Origin: Magnetofaba australis IT-1
GTDB lineage: Bacteria > Pseudomonadota > Magnetococcia > Magnetococcales > Magnetococcaceae
DNA length: 64,000 nucleotides
Reading direction: 5' to 3'
Assembly (NCBI RefSeq): GCF_002109495.1
Contig: NZ_LVJN01000019.1
Location: 1 to 64,000 of the forward strand
Notes under the pieces: generated by a model
Seen by the model: the letters and a program-made list of their open reading frames with translations, nothing else
Databases searched by the model: none
Told to the model about the DNA's origin: nothing
Position numbers and translations under genes: made by a program
In this document: positions 14,934 through 22,302 of the stretch, piece by piece
How the letters are laid out: every line of letters starts with the position of its first letter
How positions within the stretch are numbered: the first letter of the stretch is position 1

Positions 14934-15758
14934 TTAGCCGAGCAGTTGCAGCGCCAGCGACGGTTGCTGGTTGGCTTGCGCCAGAATCGCCGTACCCGCC
15001 TGCTGCAGAATCGACTGCTGGGTCAACTGCGCGGTCTCAAAGGCGATATCCGCATCCAGAATCCGCGAGCGCGCAGCCGACATCTGTTCGGACTGGTTGC
15101 TCAGGTTGGAGACCACCGCCTCAAAGCGATTCTGCATCGCGCCCAAGGTGGCGCGGATGTCAGTGATGCTGTTGATGGCCAAATCCAGCGTGCTGATGGC
15201 CGACGCCGCCCGGCTCGGGCCCGTGCCGCTGATGGTCAGCGCGCTGATGGCCAGCGCATTGGCGGTGGCCGCCTTGATCACGAACGAAATCATCTGGCCA
15301 CTATAGGCTCCCACCTGAATTTTGGCGGAGTAGCCCGCGGTGCTCATCAGCACCTTGCCGTTGAAGCTGGTGGTATGCGCAATCCGGTCGATCTCCGACA
15401 CCAACTGCGCAAACTCGGCGTGCAGGTCGTCGCGGTCGCTGGTGGTCATGGTGCCGTTGGCCGCCTGCACCGCCAGTTCGCGCATCCGCTGCAACGCGTT
15501 GGTGGTCTCCTCCAGGGCGCCCTCGGCCACCTGGGCCAGCGAGATGCCATCGTTGGCGTTGCGCGCCGCCATGTTCAAACCACGCACCTGCGCCGTCATG
15601 CGGGTGGAGATGGACAGACCCGCCGCGTCGTCCTTGGCGCTGTTCACGCGCAGACCCGAGGACAACTTCTGATAAATGCCGCTCAGCTTGGTGGTGCTCT
15701 GGTTCAAGCGGCGTTGGGCGTTCAAAGAAGCAACGTTGGTGTTGATGTAAAGAGCCAT
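14934..15758 (-). CDS. Flagellin (paralogue 8)
   Basis: Filament subunit of 274 aa, identical in protein sequence to paralogue 7. The start at 15758 aligns with the family; an in-frame ATG at 15794 has no support. The duplication with paralogue 7 has a 1644-bp offset and extends past the stop through the GCGCC-AAGGAT-GGCGC hairpin (13184-14114 against 14828-15758). It breaks at the start codon, where the leaders become different. GGAGGATT precedes the ATG. Confidence 0.97.
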   Translation of the reverse strand: MALYINTNVASLNAQRRLNQSTTKLSGIYQKLSSGLRVNSAKDDAAGLSISTRMTAQVRGLNMAARNANDGISLAQVAEGALEETTNALQRMRELAVQAANGTMTTSDRDDLHAEFAQLVSEIDRIAHTTSFNGKVLMSTAGYSAKIQVGAYSGQMISFVIKAATANALAISALTISGTGPSRAASAISTLDLAINSITDIRATLGAMQNRFEAVVSNLSNQSEQMSAARSRILDADIAFETAQLTQQSILQQAGTAILAQANQQPSLALQLLG

Positions 15759-15896
15759 TGTGGAATCCTCCGTTGGCGGGCGTTCCCGTCCCACCGTCGA
15801 TTCCCTGGCGCCGCTGGGCCATCCTGGGCCCGGCCTGATGGCGCATCAGGGTCGGTTGCATCCTGCATGGATTCCGTCTGGGCTGCTGGCGCGGGG

Positions 15897-16121
15897 TCAT
15901 GAAACCCTGACTCCGGCGCCTCGGGCGATGCGCAGGCCATCCTCGGCCAAGCCCATCACCGCCCAAAACGGCATCCCGGTCCCGGCGGACGTCGCGCACT
16001 CCATGGCGCAAACGTCCTGTGTTTTCGTCTCCAACCAATCCAGTCGTTCCGTGGCCACTGCCTGGCGGAAGCTGGTCAAGCGTTGATTGCGCATCAACTT
16101 TTCCTGATGATGGCGCCGCAT
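15897..16121 (-). CDS. Possible 74-aa protein inside the stem-loop array
   Basis: An ATG at 16121 with GGAGGGG five bases upstream opens 74 codons (MRRHHQEKLMRNQRLTSFRQ at the start, with TERLDWLETKTQD in the middle). I recognise no family. The apparent ribosome-binding site is also the loop of the hairpin GACCC-AGGAG-GGGTC, and other GGA hairpins fall within the frame. A chance ORF over a non-coding array is at least as likely. Confidence 0.25.
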   Translation of the reverse strand: MRRHHQEKLMRNQRLTSFRQAVATERLDWLETKTQDVCAMECATSAGTGMPFWAVMGLAEDGLRIARGAGVRVS

Positions 16122-16504
16122 GATCGACCCCTCCTGGGTCGGATTATGGGCGGTGTTCCAAGCGCGCGCGCATCCGAGCGTCTTCGCGAGATCGTCCGGC
16201 GTCAGGCCGCCCTCCATGGCGTCCCGTGCGCATGCTTGTTCATTCAGCCGCTGGCGTCCCGCCAAGCGGAGTCCGCCGCCGCCCATCTTCCGATGGGTTT
16301 TGGCGCTGACGTTGATCTGCTCAATCTTCACTCTCAACAACTCCCAGCGTGGTCTTTTCGGATTGATCCGAAACATTTCCATCCTTGGCTGGGGTGGGTC
16401 TCTTCCAATTTCAGAACCGACCCGAGTTCTGGCCCCAAGATGGGCGTTGCACCGAATCCATGGCGCGCCGGGATGTTCAATTGCGCAGGGCCAATCCCAA
16501 CCCT

Positions 16505-16920
16505 GGCCCGACCAAACGGGCGACCGCATCAAGAGGGTTTTGTGGCGTTGACGTCTCATCCTGAGACCGATTCCTCGCCCGCCCTCTGAGGCGGTTTGGC
16601 GCGCCGAATCCCTGGCGCACTGAGACTGTTCGCTCATCTTTGGGGTCAGTCTCGGACCCCATCCCGATCTTCCGGGCCGACCGCGTTCAAGGGTTTTGTG
16701 GCGTTGGGGTCTCTGCGTCAGACCGATTGTCACGCCCGCCCCTTGCGGCGGTCTTGCGCGCCGAATCCCTGGCGCATTGAAACTGTTCGCTTTACCTCTG
16801 AGGCCAGTCCCGAACCCCGACCCGACTGTGCGGGTCAACTGCGCAAGTGGGTTTTGTGGCGTTGGGGTCTCTTCCTGAGACCGATTGTCTGCGCCAACCC
16901 CTTTGCGCTGTGTCTGTTGG
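16505..16920. repeat. Degenerate tandem repeat, about 157-bp unit
   Basis: The phrase GGGTTTTGTGGCGTTG recurs at about 16536, 16691 and 16849, each time followed by GTCTC..GAGAC-type sequence, a GCGCGCCGAATCCCTGGCGC block and CTGTTCGC. Two full units and part of a third are present. The hairpin in the unit varies (GTCTC-AGGAT-GAGAC, a broken middle copy, GGTCTC-AGGAA-GAGACC). Confidence 0.8.
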
Positions 16921-17604
16921 TCACCGCATCGCCGACCCTTCGACGATGGGACGCGTGGGCGCAGAGGCGGGGATCGCCACCCCGGCCGAATGCCAGCCCA
17001 AGCCATCGAGCAGCAGGGAGGCGTCCTCATTGACGATCAGCCATCCCAATTCGCCATCCGCCACGCCGCCCTGCTCCTCCTGCGAACGCTCCGGCGCCGG
17101 GCGCCGTCTGGCCAATGGGCGACGACGGTTCAGCGCGCCGCTGCGCACCAGACGACCGTTACGAATGCGCCACTCGCCAATGGGTTGGCTCCTGGGCGAG
17201 GGCGAGGCGTCGACAAACAGCCCCTCCAGCTCGCGCATGGCCGCCCCCAACGTCTGCAACCGGGTCCGCTGCTCGTGTGTCTGTTCCGCCTGCGGCGGCT
17301 CCTGGATCAGCGACGCAACGCCGCCGAGCGCCATGGCTTGCCGCTGCGCGCCGCCAAGCGCGCCCTGCTCGATCCGCGTTTGACGCACGTTGGCGCTCAA
17401 GCGGGATTGCGCATGCCGACGATTCCGCGCCGCGCCGTTGGCCAGCATCACATCGGCCCGAGTGGTCGCTTTGGCGCCCTGTGCGGCGGTCTGACGCTGA
17501 TTGGCGCGCGCAAACTCCATCATCTCGCCCTGCGGCAGCGCAGTGTGCTGCGCCAACGGAAGGCGTGTGCCGGATGTACGCGTTTTGTGGATCAAGAACA
17601 TCAT
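16921..17604 (-). CDS. Hypothetical protein in the flagellin island
   Basis: A 227-aa protein, nine bases downstream of the flagellin-like gene at 17614 and probably co-transcribed. It is rich in Ala, Arg and Gln (residues 28-70: ANQRQTAAQGAKATTRADVM). A helical segment QTHEQRTRLQTLGAAMRELEGL (its two halves 108-128) is followed by a compact part, GEWRIRNGRLVRSG and GELGWLIVNEDASLLLDGLG. No family is recognised and no signal peptide or membrane segment is seen. The helix resembles the end of the small protein at 4734, but weakly. Confidence 0.6.
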   Translation of the reverse strand: MMFLIHKTRTSGTRLPLAQHTALPQGEMMEFARANQRQTAAQGAKATTRADVMLANGAARNRRHAQSRLSANVRQTRIEQGALGGAQRQAMALGGVASLIQEPPQAEQTHEQRTRLQTLGAAMRELEGLFVDASPSPRSQPIGEWRIRNGRLVRSGALNRRRPLARRRPAPERSQEEQGGVADGELGWLIVNEDASLLLDGLGWHSAGVAIPASAPTRPIVEGSAMR

Positions 17605-17613
17605 TCCCGCCTC

Positions 17614-18189
17614 TCACATGCGCGAAATCTCTTCCGCGTTGGATTCCTCATTGTGGGCAGCGATCTGCGTGGCGTCATTGAGCGCGTCCAGAGTCGGAGC
17701 CAGGCTCAAGCAAGCCCAGCTGACGTTCTGCGACGGCTGCGCCCGCCCATCCGGGGTCACGATGCACAGCTCCTCGCTGCGCGCCAGATGGGGGTCGTCA
17801 TTGGACGCCCGATTCAGCTCCGCCATCAGCCTGGCCACCGCGCTGCGCAGCAGATCCCGATCCCGCTGCGTGAACACGCCGCGCAGCGCCAGATCGGCCA
17901 GATCCCGAATCCGTTGCCGGGCATTGCCTTGAGGACGGCCCAGATCGGCCAGCTCGGCCAAAAAGACCATGCCCTCAATGCCCAACTTCGGCGCCGCGCG
18001 CAGCGGTCCCAGCATCTCCAAAAAGCGTCCCATCATGCTCAGACCGGCAATCCCTTCGCTGCGCTGGACGCCCCACACATGGGCGCTCAGGCGACCGAAA
18101 CCGTTCTGCGATGCTTGAAGGGGCGCCGCCGCCTCTTCATCGCGACGGCCAATGCGCCATGCTGCGCGCTCAGTGCCGTGAACAGTCAT
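17614..18189 (-). CDS. Partial flagellin-like protein (D1-type helices only)
   Basis: A 191-aa protein. Its start at 18189 has AGGAGG seven bases upstream. Residues 85-125 (RIRDLADLALRGVF then TQRDRDLLRSAVARLMAELN) line up with the flagellin segment RIRELAVQAANGTYNSDDRENLQKEVNQLLSEI, keeping the spacing of hydrophobic residues. The canonical LSSGLRIN, ANDGIS and C-terminal QQAG..LAQANQQP motifs are absent. It is best read as a divergent relative of the flagellin N-terminal D1 domain, either a non-filament partner or a decaying copy. Confidence 0.55.
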   Translation of the reverse strand: MTVHGTERAAWRIGRRDEEAAAPLQASQNGFGRLSAHVWGVQRSEGIAGLSMMGRFLEMLGPLRAAPKLGIEGMVFLAELADLGRPQGNARQRIRDLADLALRGVFTQRDRDLLRSAVARLMAELNRASNDDPHLARSEELCIVTPDGRAQPSQNVSWACLSLAPTLDALNDATQIAAHNEESNAEEISRM

Positions 18190-18345
18190 TGCCAGTCCTC
18201 CTGGGACCTCTTGCGCATGCCTTGGGTTTTCGCCCGCTGTGACGTTGCCCAATACTCGATGCCCTTTTGTCTGGATCAAGGCGCAGGGGGTCGTTGGCGG
18301 TGAGCACGCTCATCGCGATTCCTTACCCAGCTGCGCCGGAATCCC

Positions 18346-19179
18346 TTAGCCCAGCAGTTGCAGCGCCAATTGCGGCTGCTGATTGGCTTGCGCCAACACT
18401 GCCGTGCCCGCCTGTTGCAGAATGGAATCCCGCGTCAGTTGAGCGGTTTCGGCGGCGATATCGGCATCCATGATGCGCGAACGCGAGGCCGACATGTTCT
18501 CAACGATGTTGGACAGGTTGTTGATCACCGCTTCGAACCGGTTCTGCACCGCGCCCAAGCCAGCGCGAATGTCAGCGATGCTGTCCAGCGCCTGGTCGAT
18601 TTGACGCAGCGCGGAGTTGGCCCCGTTGACGGTGCTGATGGTCACAACCGGGTTCCCCGTGGTGTTGGAGAACAGATGGTTGATCGACGCTCCGGTGATG
18701 GTGATGGAGATGGTCTGCCCGGAGAACGCGCCCACATGGAAGTTCTGCGCCGTGTAGGTGCCGTCGAGCACGGTGAGTTTGTTGAACTCGGTGTGCTCGG
18801 AGATCCGGGAGATCTCAGACAACAGCTGGTTGACCTCTTTTTGGAGGTTCTCGCGGTCGTCCGAGTTATAGGTGGAGTTGGCCGCCTGCACCGCCAGTTC
18901 ACGGATGCGTTGCAGCGCGTTGGTGGTCTCCTCCAGGGCGCCTTCGGCCACCTGAGCCACCGAAATGCCATCATTGGCGTTACGGACGGCTTGGTTCAGG
19001 CCGCGAATCTGTGCGGTCATGCGCTGGCTGATGGCCAGACCCGCCGCGTCATCCTTGGCGGTGTTGATGCGCAGACCCGAAGAGAGGCGTTGGAACGTGC
19101 TCCCCAGGGAGTTGGTGGATTTCATCAGATTTCGCTGAGCGTTCAGCGAAGTCACATTGGTATTGATGTACAAGGCCAT
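18346..19179 (-). CDS. Flagellin (paralogue 9, first of the island)
   Basis: Filament subunit of 277 aa: MALYINTNVTSLNAQRNLMK, FQRLSSGLRINTAKDDAAGLA, ANDGISVAQVAEGAL, LAVQAANSTYNSDDRENLQK and AGLGAVQNRFEAVINNLSNI at the C side, ending QPQLALQLLG. It is the most canonical member, and the middle differs from all others (HLFSNTTGNPVVTISTV). GGAGGTG precedes the ATG. It has the leader dyad 86 bp upstream and the best promoter-like -10 of the set, so it may be the major entry point for transcription of the island. Confidence 0.97.
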   Translation of the reverse strand: MALYINTNVTSLNAQRNLMKSTNSLGSTFQRLSSGLRINTAKDDAAGLAISQRMTAQIRGLNQAVRNANDGISVAQVAEGALEETTNALQRIRELAVQAANSTYNSDDRENLQKEVNQLLSEISRISEHTEFNKLTVLDGTYTAQNFHVGAFSGQTISITITGASINHLFSNTTGNPVVTISTVNGANSALRQIDQALDSIADIRAGLGAVQNRFEAVINNLSNIVENMSASRSRIMDADIAAETAQLTRDSILQQAGTAVLAQANQQPQLALQLLG

Positions 19180-19246
19180 GGTAAATCACCTCCATCAAGC
19201 GCTATCCAGAATGGAATGCGCGTTAATTCCTTCCATGGATGGAGGT

Positions 19247-19290
19247 GGGCTGAGCTATTTTATAGGGCCAACCCTGCCCTAATTTCTGTA
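19247..19290 (-). promoter_or_regulatory. Flagellin leader element upstream of paralogue 9
   Basis: Minus-strand dyad AGGGC-AGGGTTG-GCCCT (19264-19280) overlapping GCCCTATAAAAT, a match to the sigma-28 -10 GCCGATAA. CAGCCC follows 12 bases on and can pair with the loop. The arms differ from the CGGAC/GTCCG arms of other copies but remain complementary. Confidence 0.65.
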
Positions 19291-19655
19291 TTCGACTGCC
19301 AAGTGGGTATTGCGAATTTTCGGCGTGTTCCCTTGTTTGAGTTTCCCTATCACCAGTTACGACACGATTCAGTTTATTTCTGCGCCGAACTCTCTTTGCG
19401 GCTTTCGTCCGCTTCCTGCGGCGATTGCTCTTTTTGGAGTTCGATCTTTTTTTCTCCCCGGCTTCCCTTGGCGCTCAGCGCCGCCGGGTGAGTTAAGTAT
19501 CGGTTCGTCGGCGGGCCCCTTGAGGGTTTTTTTCGCTGGCGTGATTTTTTTTGTATCCGCCCGGCGCCCAGTGACGTCCAACAAGGTTAGTATCGTCAGC
19601 ACACGCGCCCGTCTTAAGCATTTTTTTGCTTGGGTCGATGGGCTGTTGCGCGCGC
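19291..19655. other. Spacer between flagellin island and motE-like gene, no gene seen
   Basis: 365 bp with T-rich runs and lower GC than its neighbours. I see no convincing ORF. No clear terminator for the motE-like gene was found on the minus strand. Confidence 0.6.
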
Positions 19656-20288
19656 CTATTGATTGCGGCGACGACGGCGCTCGCCCATGGTCAGGCCGAT
19701 CTCGTCGGCCAGCTCCACAGCGGCCGGACGGTTCATCTTGTCGAGGATCTTGGCGGCGGTCTTCTCGCGCAATACGCGCAGCACCTTCACCGCGGTGGCG
19801 CGCTCCATGCCTTCGAGCTGCGCGCCCGCCTGTTTCGGCTTCATGCTGGAGAAAACCTTGGCCAGCCGCGCGATGTTGGCGTCATCGATGCGCTTCTCCT
19901 CCTCCAGATCGCGACGGATCTCCGCGCGCAGCGCCTCCATGGCGGCGATGCGCCGGGAGAGCTGCTCCTCCATGCGCTTGACTTCAGCTTCGCGGGTCTC
20001 CAGCAGCTTGGCGCGCGCATCCAGATTCATGCGGCGCTTCTCCAAAGCCTGCAGCAGCTGAATCGGATCCTTGATGCGTTTGTCCTGATCGGTCACGACC
20101 GCCGCTGGCGGAGCGCTCTCCATGGCGTCCCCCGGCGCGGCCGGAGGCTGACCGGGAGCGGGCGCGGCCTGCTGCGCATTGGCCGACGTGGTGAGCGCCA
20201 ACAACAGCAGCAGCGCCGTCATCCAGCCGACGACAAAGGCGGCCCAGCGGGTGGGAAGGAGCGCTTTGGGTTGTTCGATTGCCTGCAT
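19656..20288 (-). CDS. MotE-like flagellar motor accessory protein
   Basis: A 210-aa protein with one N-terminal membrane segment or signal anchor (AFVVGWMTALLLLLALTT, residues 17-35), a Pro/Ala-rich linker, a long charged coiled coil (residues 70-140, RRMNLDARAKLLETREAEVK) and a C-terminal MgtE-N-like domain (MERATAVKVLRVLREKTAAK, ILDKMNRPAAVELADEIG). This architecture is that of MotE/FliG-like periplasmic proteins that assist motor stator components. It is 12 bp downstream of fliJ and sits beside the flagellin island, which supports a flagellar role. Confidence 0.8.
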   Translation of the reverse strand: MQAIEQPKALLPTRWAAFVVGWMTALLLLLALTTSANAQQAAPAPGQPPAAPGDAMESAPPAAVVTDQDKRIKDPIQLLQALEKRRMNLDARAKLLETREAEVKRMEEQLSRRIAAMEALRAEIRRDLEEEKRIDDANIARLAKVFSSMKPKQAGAQLEGMERATAVKVLRVLREKTAAKILDKMNRPAAVELADEIGLTMGERRRRRNQ

Positions 20289-20300
20289 GATCTTCGCCTT

Positions 20301-20735
20301 TTATTCCCCCTGACGATGGTGGCGCACCACCCCCGCCATATCCAGTTCGCGATACTCTTTGCGGAACATCTCTTTACGGCGCTCGTTCTCGGCCCGGTCG
20401 CTGAGCTTTTCGGCCTGCTGCAACTGGGTGCGCGCCGACAGCCACACAGTGCGCGCGCGATCGCTGGCGGCCTGGGCCTGATTGATCTCCAGCTCCAGCC
20501 GCTTGCGTCGGAACGCCTGGCCGCGGGCAAAGCCATCAATCAGGGCCGTGGGCGGACGTTCAACATCGCTCAAACCGTCGCGCGCGTCGCGTTCGCCCTG
20601 CAGCGTCTGCTCCTCCAGATCGTGCATACGGCCGTGCAGATCGCGCACCTGCGCCAGGGTGCGGGCGTACTCGCCGCCCAACGCCTCTTCCCGCAGACGC
20701 CGTAAGTGCACCAGTCGGGTGAATCGATTGGTCAT
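20301..20735 (-). CDS. fliJ: Flagellar export chaperone FliJ
   Basis: A 144-aa, almost wholly helical, highly charged protein (MTNRFTRLVHLRRLREEALG, then GRMHDLEEQTLQGERDARDG). It ends in a basic helix, ENERRKEMFRKEYRELDM. FliJ links the export ATPase FliI to the export gate. The start at 20735 rather than 20807 fits FliJ length and has GGAGG upstream. Other export genes such as fliI are not in the window. The call rests on length, composition and the adjacent motE-like gene. Confidence 0.8.
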   Translation of the reverse strand: MTNRFTRLVHLRRLREEALGGEYARTLAQVRDLHGRMHDLEEQTLQGERDARDGLSDVERPPTALIDGFARGQAFRRKRLELEINQAQAASDRARTVWLSARTQLQQAEKLSDRAENERRKEMFRKEYRELDMAGVVRHHRQGE

Positions 20736-20931
20736 AGGACACCCTCCATTGCGCAAGCGCCAAAATTCCGTCTCGGCGACCCCATGCGCGGGTCTTCGCC
20801 CCGCCATTGGCCGTCTCCAGGGCGTGTTAACCGGCCCCAGTCGGTAACTAGCAATATTCTCGCCGATTGTTTAGGCTGAACGCGTTGAATGAGAATCCAC
20901 TCCCCCCGCCCGCCCTCGCGCACGAGGCTCT
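20736..20931. other. Divergent promoter region between fliJ and the M48 protease gene
   Basis: 196 bp separating outward-facing genes, so it should hold promoters in both directions. An AT-richer stretch lies near 20845-20875 (CTAGCAATATTCTCGCCGAT). I could not assign a definite promoter. Confidence 0.4.
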
Positions 20932-22302
20932 ATGTTGCGATTTCCCCGCTGCACCGCGCTGTTGACTCTGCTGATGACACTGGGCCTGACGCTGGGCGCC
21001 GCTTCGCCGCTGGCGGCCAAGCCCCTGCGTCTGGTGACCGATCCGGAGACGCTGGATCTGATCGATGAGATCGCCCAACCGCTGGTCGCCGCCGCCGGTC
21101 TGCCCAAGGATTCGGTGCGTTACTATGTGGTGCTCAACCCCACTTTGAACGCCTTCGCCCTGGCCGATCAACGGATCGTCTTCCACAGCGGCCTGCTGGC
21201 CATGGCGCGCAACCGCGACGAATTGGCGGCGGTGATCGCCCACGAACTGGCGCACTTGGCCGCCGGTCACCACATCAAACTCAAGTCCGACTTGCGCCGC
21301 GCCTCCATCCAGTCGCTGATCACCATGGCGGCGGGATTGGCCGCCGGTCTGGCCTCCGGCAACTCCAAAGCGGTGCAGGCCGGCATGGTCGGCGGACAGG
21401 CGGCCGCGCGCAGCGGTCTGCTGGCGGCCATGCGGCAGAAGGAGAGCCAGGCCGACCAACTGGCGGTGAACTATATGGGCGGCGCCCATTATGACCCCCA
21501 CGGCGTCTCCAGCTTCATGGATCTGCTCAATCGCGAACAGCGCATGAGCGTCAAACCCCCCGCCTATCTGGTGACCCACCCATTGGGCCAGGAGCGTCTG
21601 AGCGCCGCTGAGGATCTGGTGGCCCACGCCCCGGCGACAACCGTGCGGCCCGACCACCAGAGCGAACGGCTGCTGCGCGCGCGGGCCAAACTGATGGCGG
21701 GCACCGCCTCCGACCCCAACGCCATGGCCAACCACTTTGTGGAGCTGCTCAAGCAGGGGCGCTACACCGCCACCGACCCTGAACGCTTCGCCTGGCGCTA
21801 CGGCCACGCCCTGGCGCTGCTCTACGCCGGGCGTCTGCTTGAAGCGCTGGAGGAGTTCAATGGGCTGCTCAAGGAGGCCCCCGACGACCTCTATATTCTG
21901 CGCCACCGGGGTTTGACCTATCTGGAGATGGGCGACGCCAAACGCGCCCGGCGCGATCTGCGCCGCGCCCTGGCGCAACGTCCTGACCATCCGGACCTGC
22001 GTTTGCGGCTGGCCCAGGCGCTCAAGGCCGATGGCGAGCCCGAAGAGGCGGCGCGCATGCTGCGACGCCTGACCCTGGAGCATCCCGACGAGGCCGATCC
22101 CTTCTATGTGCTGGGGGTGATCGAAGGGCAGCAGGGGCGGCTGGGCGCCAGCCACTTGGCGCTGGCGCGCTACTATGCGCTGCTGCTGCAACGCAAAAAC
22201 GCCCGCTGGCACTACCAGCAGGCGTTGCAGAAACTCCCGGAAAAAGATCCGGCGCGCGCTTTGATCAAGGCCGAGCTCAAGGAGCTCAAGGAGAAGGAGT
22301 GA
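20932..22302 (+). CDS. M48-family metalloprotease with TPR repeats (BepA/YfgC-like)
   Basis: A 456-aa secreted protein. An N-terminal signal peptide (residues 1-29, LLTLLMTLGLTLGAASPLAA) precedes an M48 domain with the zinc motif HELAH at 104-108 and the downstream third-ligand segment KESQADQLAVNYM. The C-terminal half (about 250-456) has TPR-type helices (LLYAGRLLEALEEFNGLLKE; HRGLTYLEMGDAKRARRDLR). BepA-type proteases act in the periplasm on outer-membrane protein assembly. Its last codons overlap the convergent gene at 22286 by 17 bp. Confidence 0.92.
   Translation: MLRFPRCTALLTLLMTLGLTLGAASPLAAKPLRLVTDPETLDLIDEIAQPLVAAAGLPKDSVRYYVVLNPTLNAFALADQRIVFHSGLLAMARNRDELAAVIAHELAHLAAGHHIKLKSDLRRASIQSLITMAAGLAAGLASGNSKAVQAGMVGGQAAARSGLLAAMRQKESQADQLAVNYMGGAHYDPHGVSSFMDLLNREQRMSVKPPAYLVTHPLGQERLSAAEDLVAHAPATTVRPDHQSERLLRARAKLMAGTASDPNAMANHFVELLKQGRYTATDPERFAWRYGHALALLYAGRLLEALEEFNGLLKEAPDDLYILRHRGLTYLEMGDAKRARRDLRRALAQRPDHPDLRLRLAQALKADGEPEEAARMLRRLTLEHPDEADPFYVLGVIEGQQGRLGASHLALARYYALLLQRKNARWHYQQALQKLPEKDPARALIKAELKELKEKE

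Larger units (their letters stand above)
15759..16920 (-). ncRNA. 1.16-kb GGA stem-loop array upstream of flagellin 8
   Basis: Minus-strand hairpins: GGTGGG-ACGGGAACG-CCCGCC (15775, U-G pair only on this strand), GGGCC-CAGGAT-GGCCC (15816), GGCC-GAGGAT-GGCC (15935), GACCC-AGGAG-GGGTC (16126), CGCC-ATGGAG-GGCG (16208), CCCATC-GGAA-GATGGG (16282), GTCTC-AGGAT-GAGAC (16553), GCGCC-AGGGATTC-GGCGC (16601 and 16758) and GGTCTC-AGGAA-GAGACC (16866). The upper part is a degenerate tandem repeat of about 157 bp. Long open frames across this stretch carry no recognisable protein. Confidence 0.65.

Noticed and set aside
14667-15902. 411-codon plus-strand open frame and many similar plus-strand frames across the flagellins
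   Set aside because: They are antisense mirrors of the flagellin genes, recurring in the same register opposite each paralogue and caused by codon bias. They show no ribosome-binding site or recognisable domain.
9351-16920. CRISPR array as explanation for the repeats in flagellin spacers
   Set aside because: There is no constant direct repeat with unique spacers. What recurs is a loop sequence in stems of varying sequence.
15897-17030. 377-codon minus-strand open frame over the stem-loop array
   Set aside because: It spans the 157-bp tandem repeats and several hairpins, has low-complexity Arg/Pro/Gly composition and no family. Only the last 74 codons have a possible start site, listed with low confidence.
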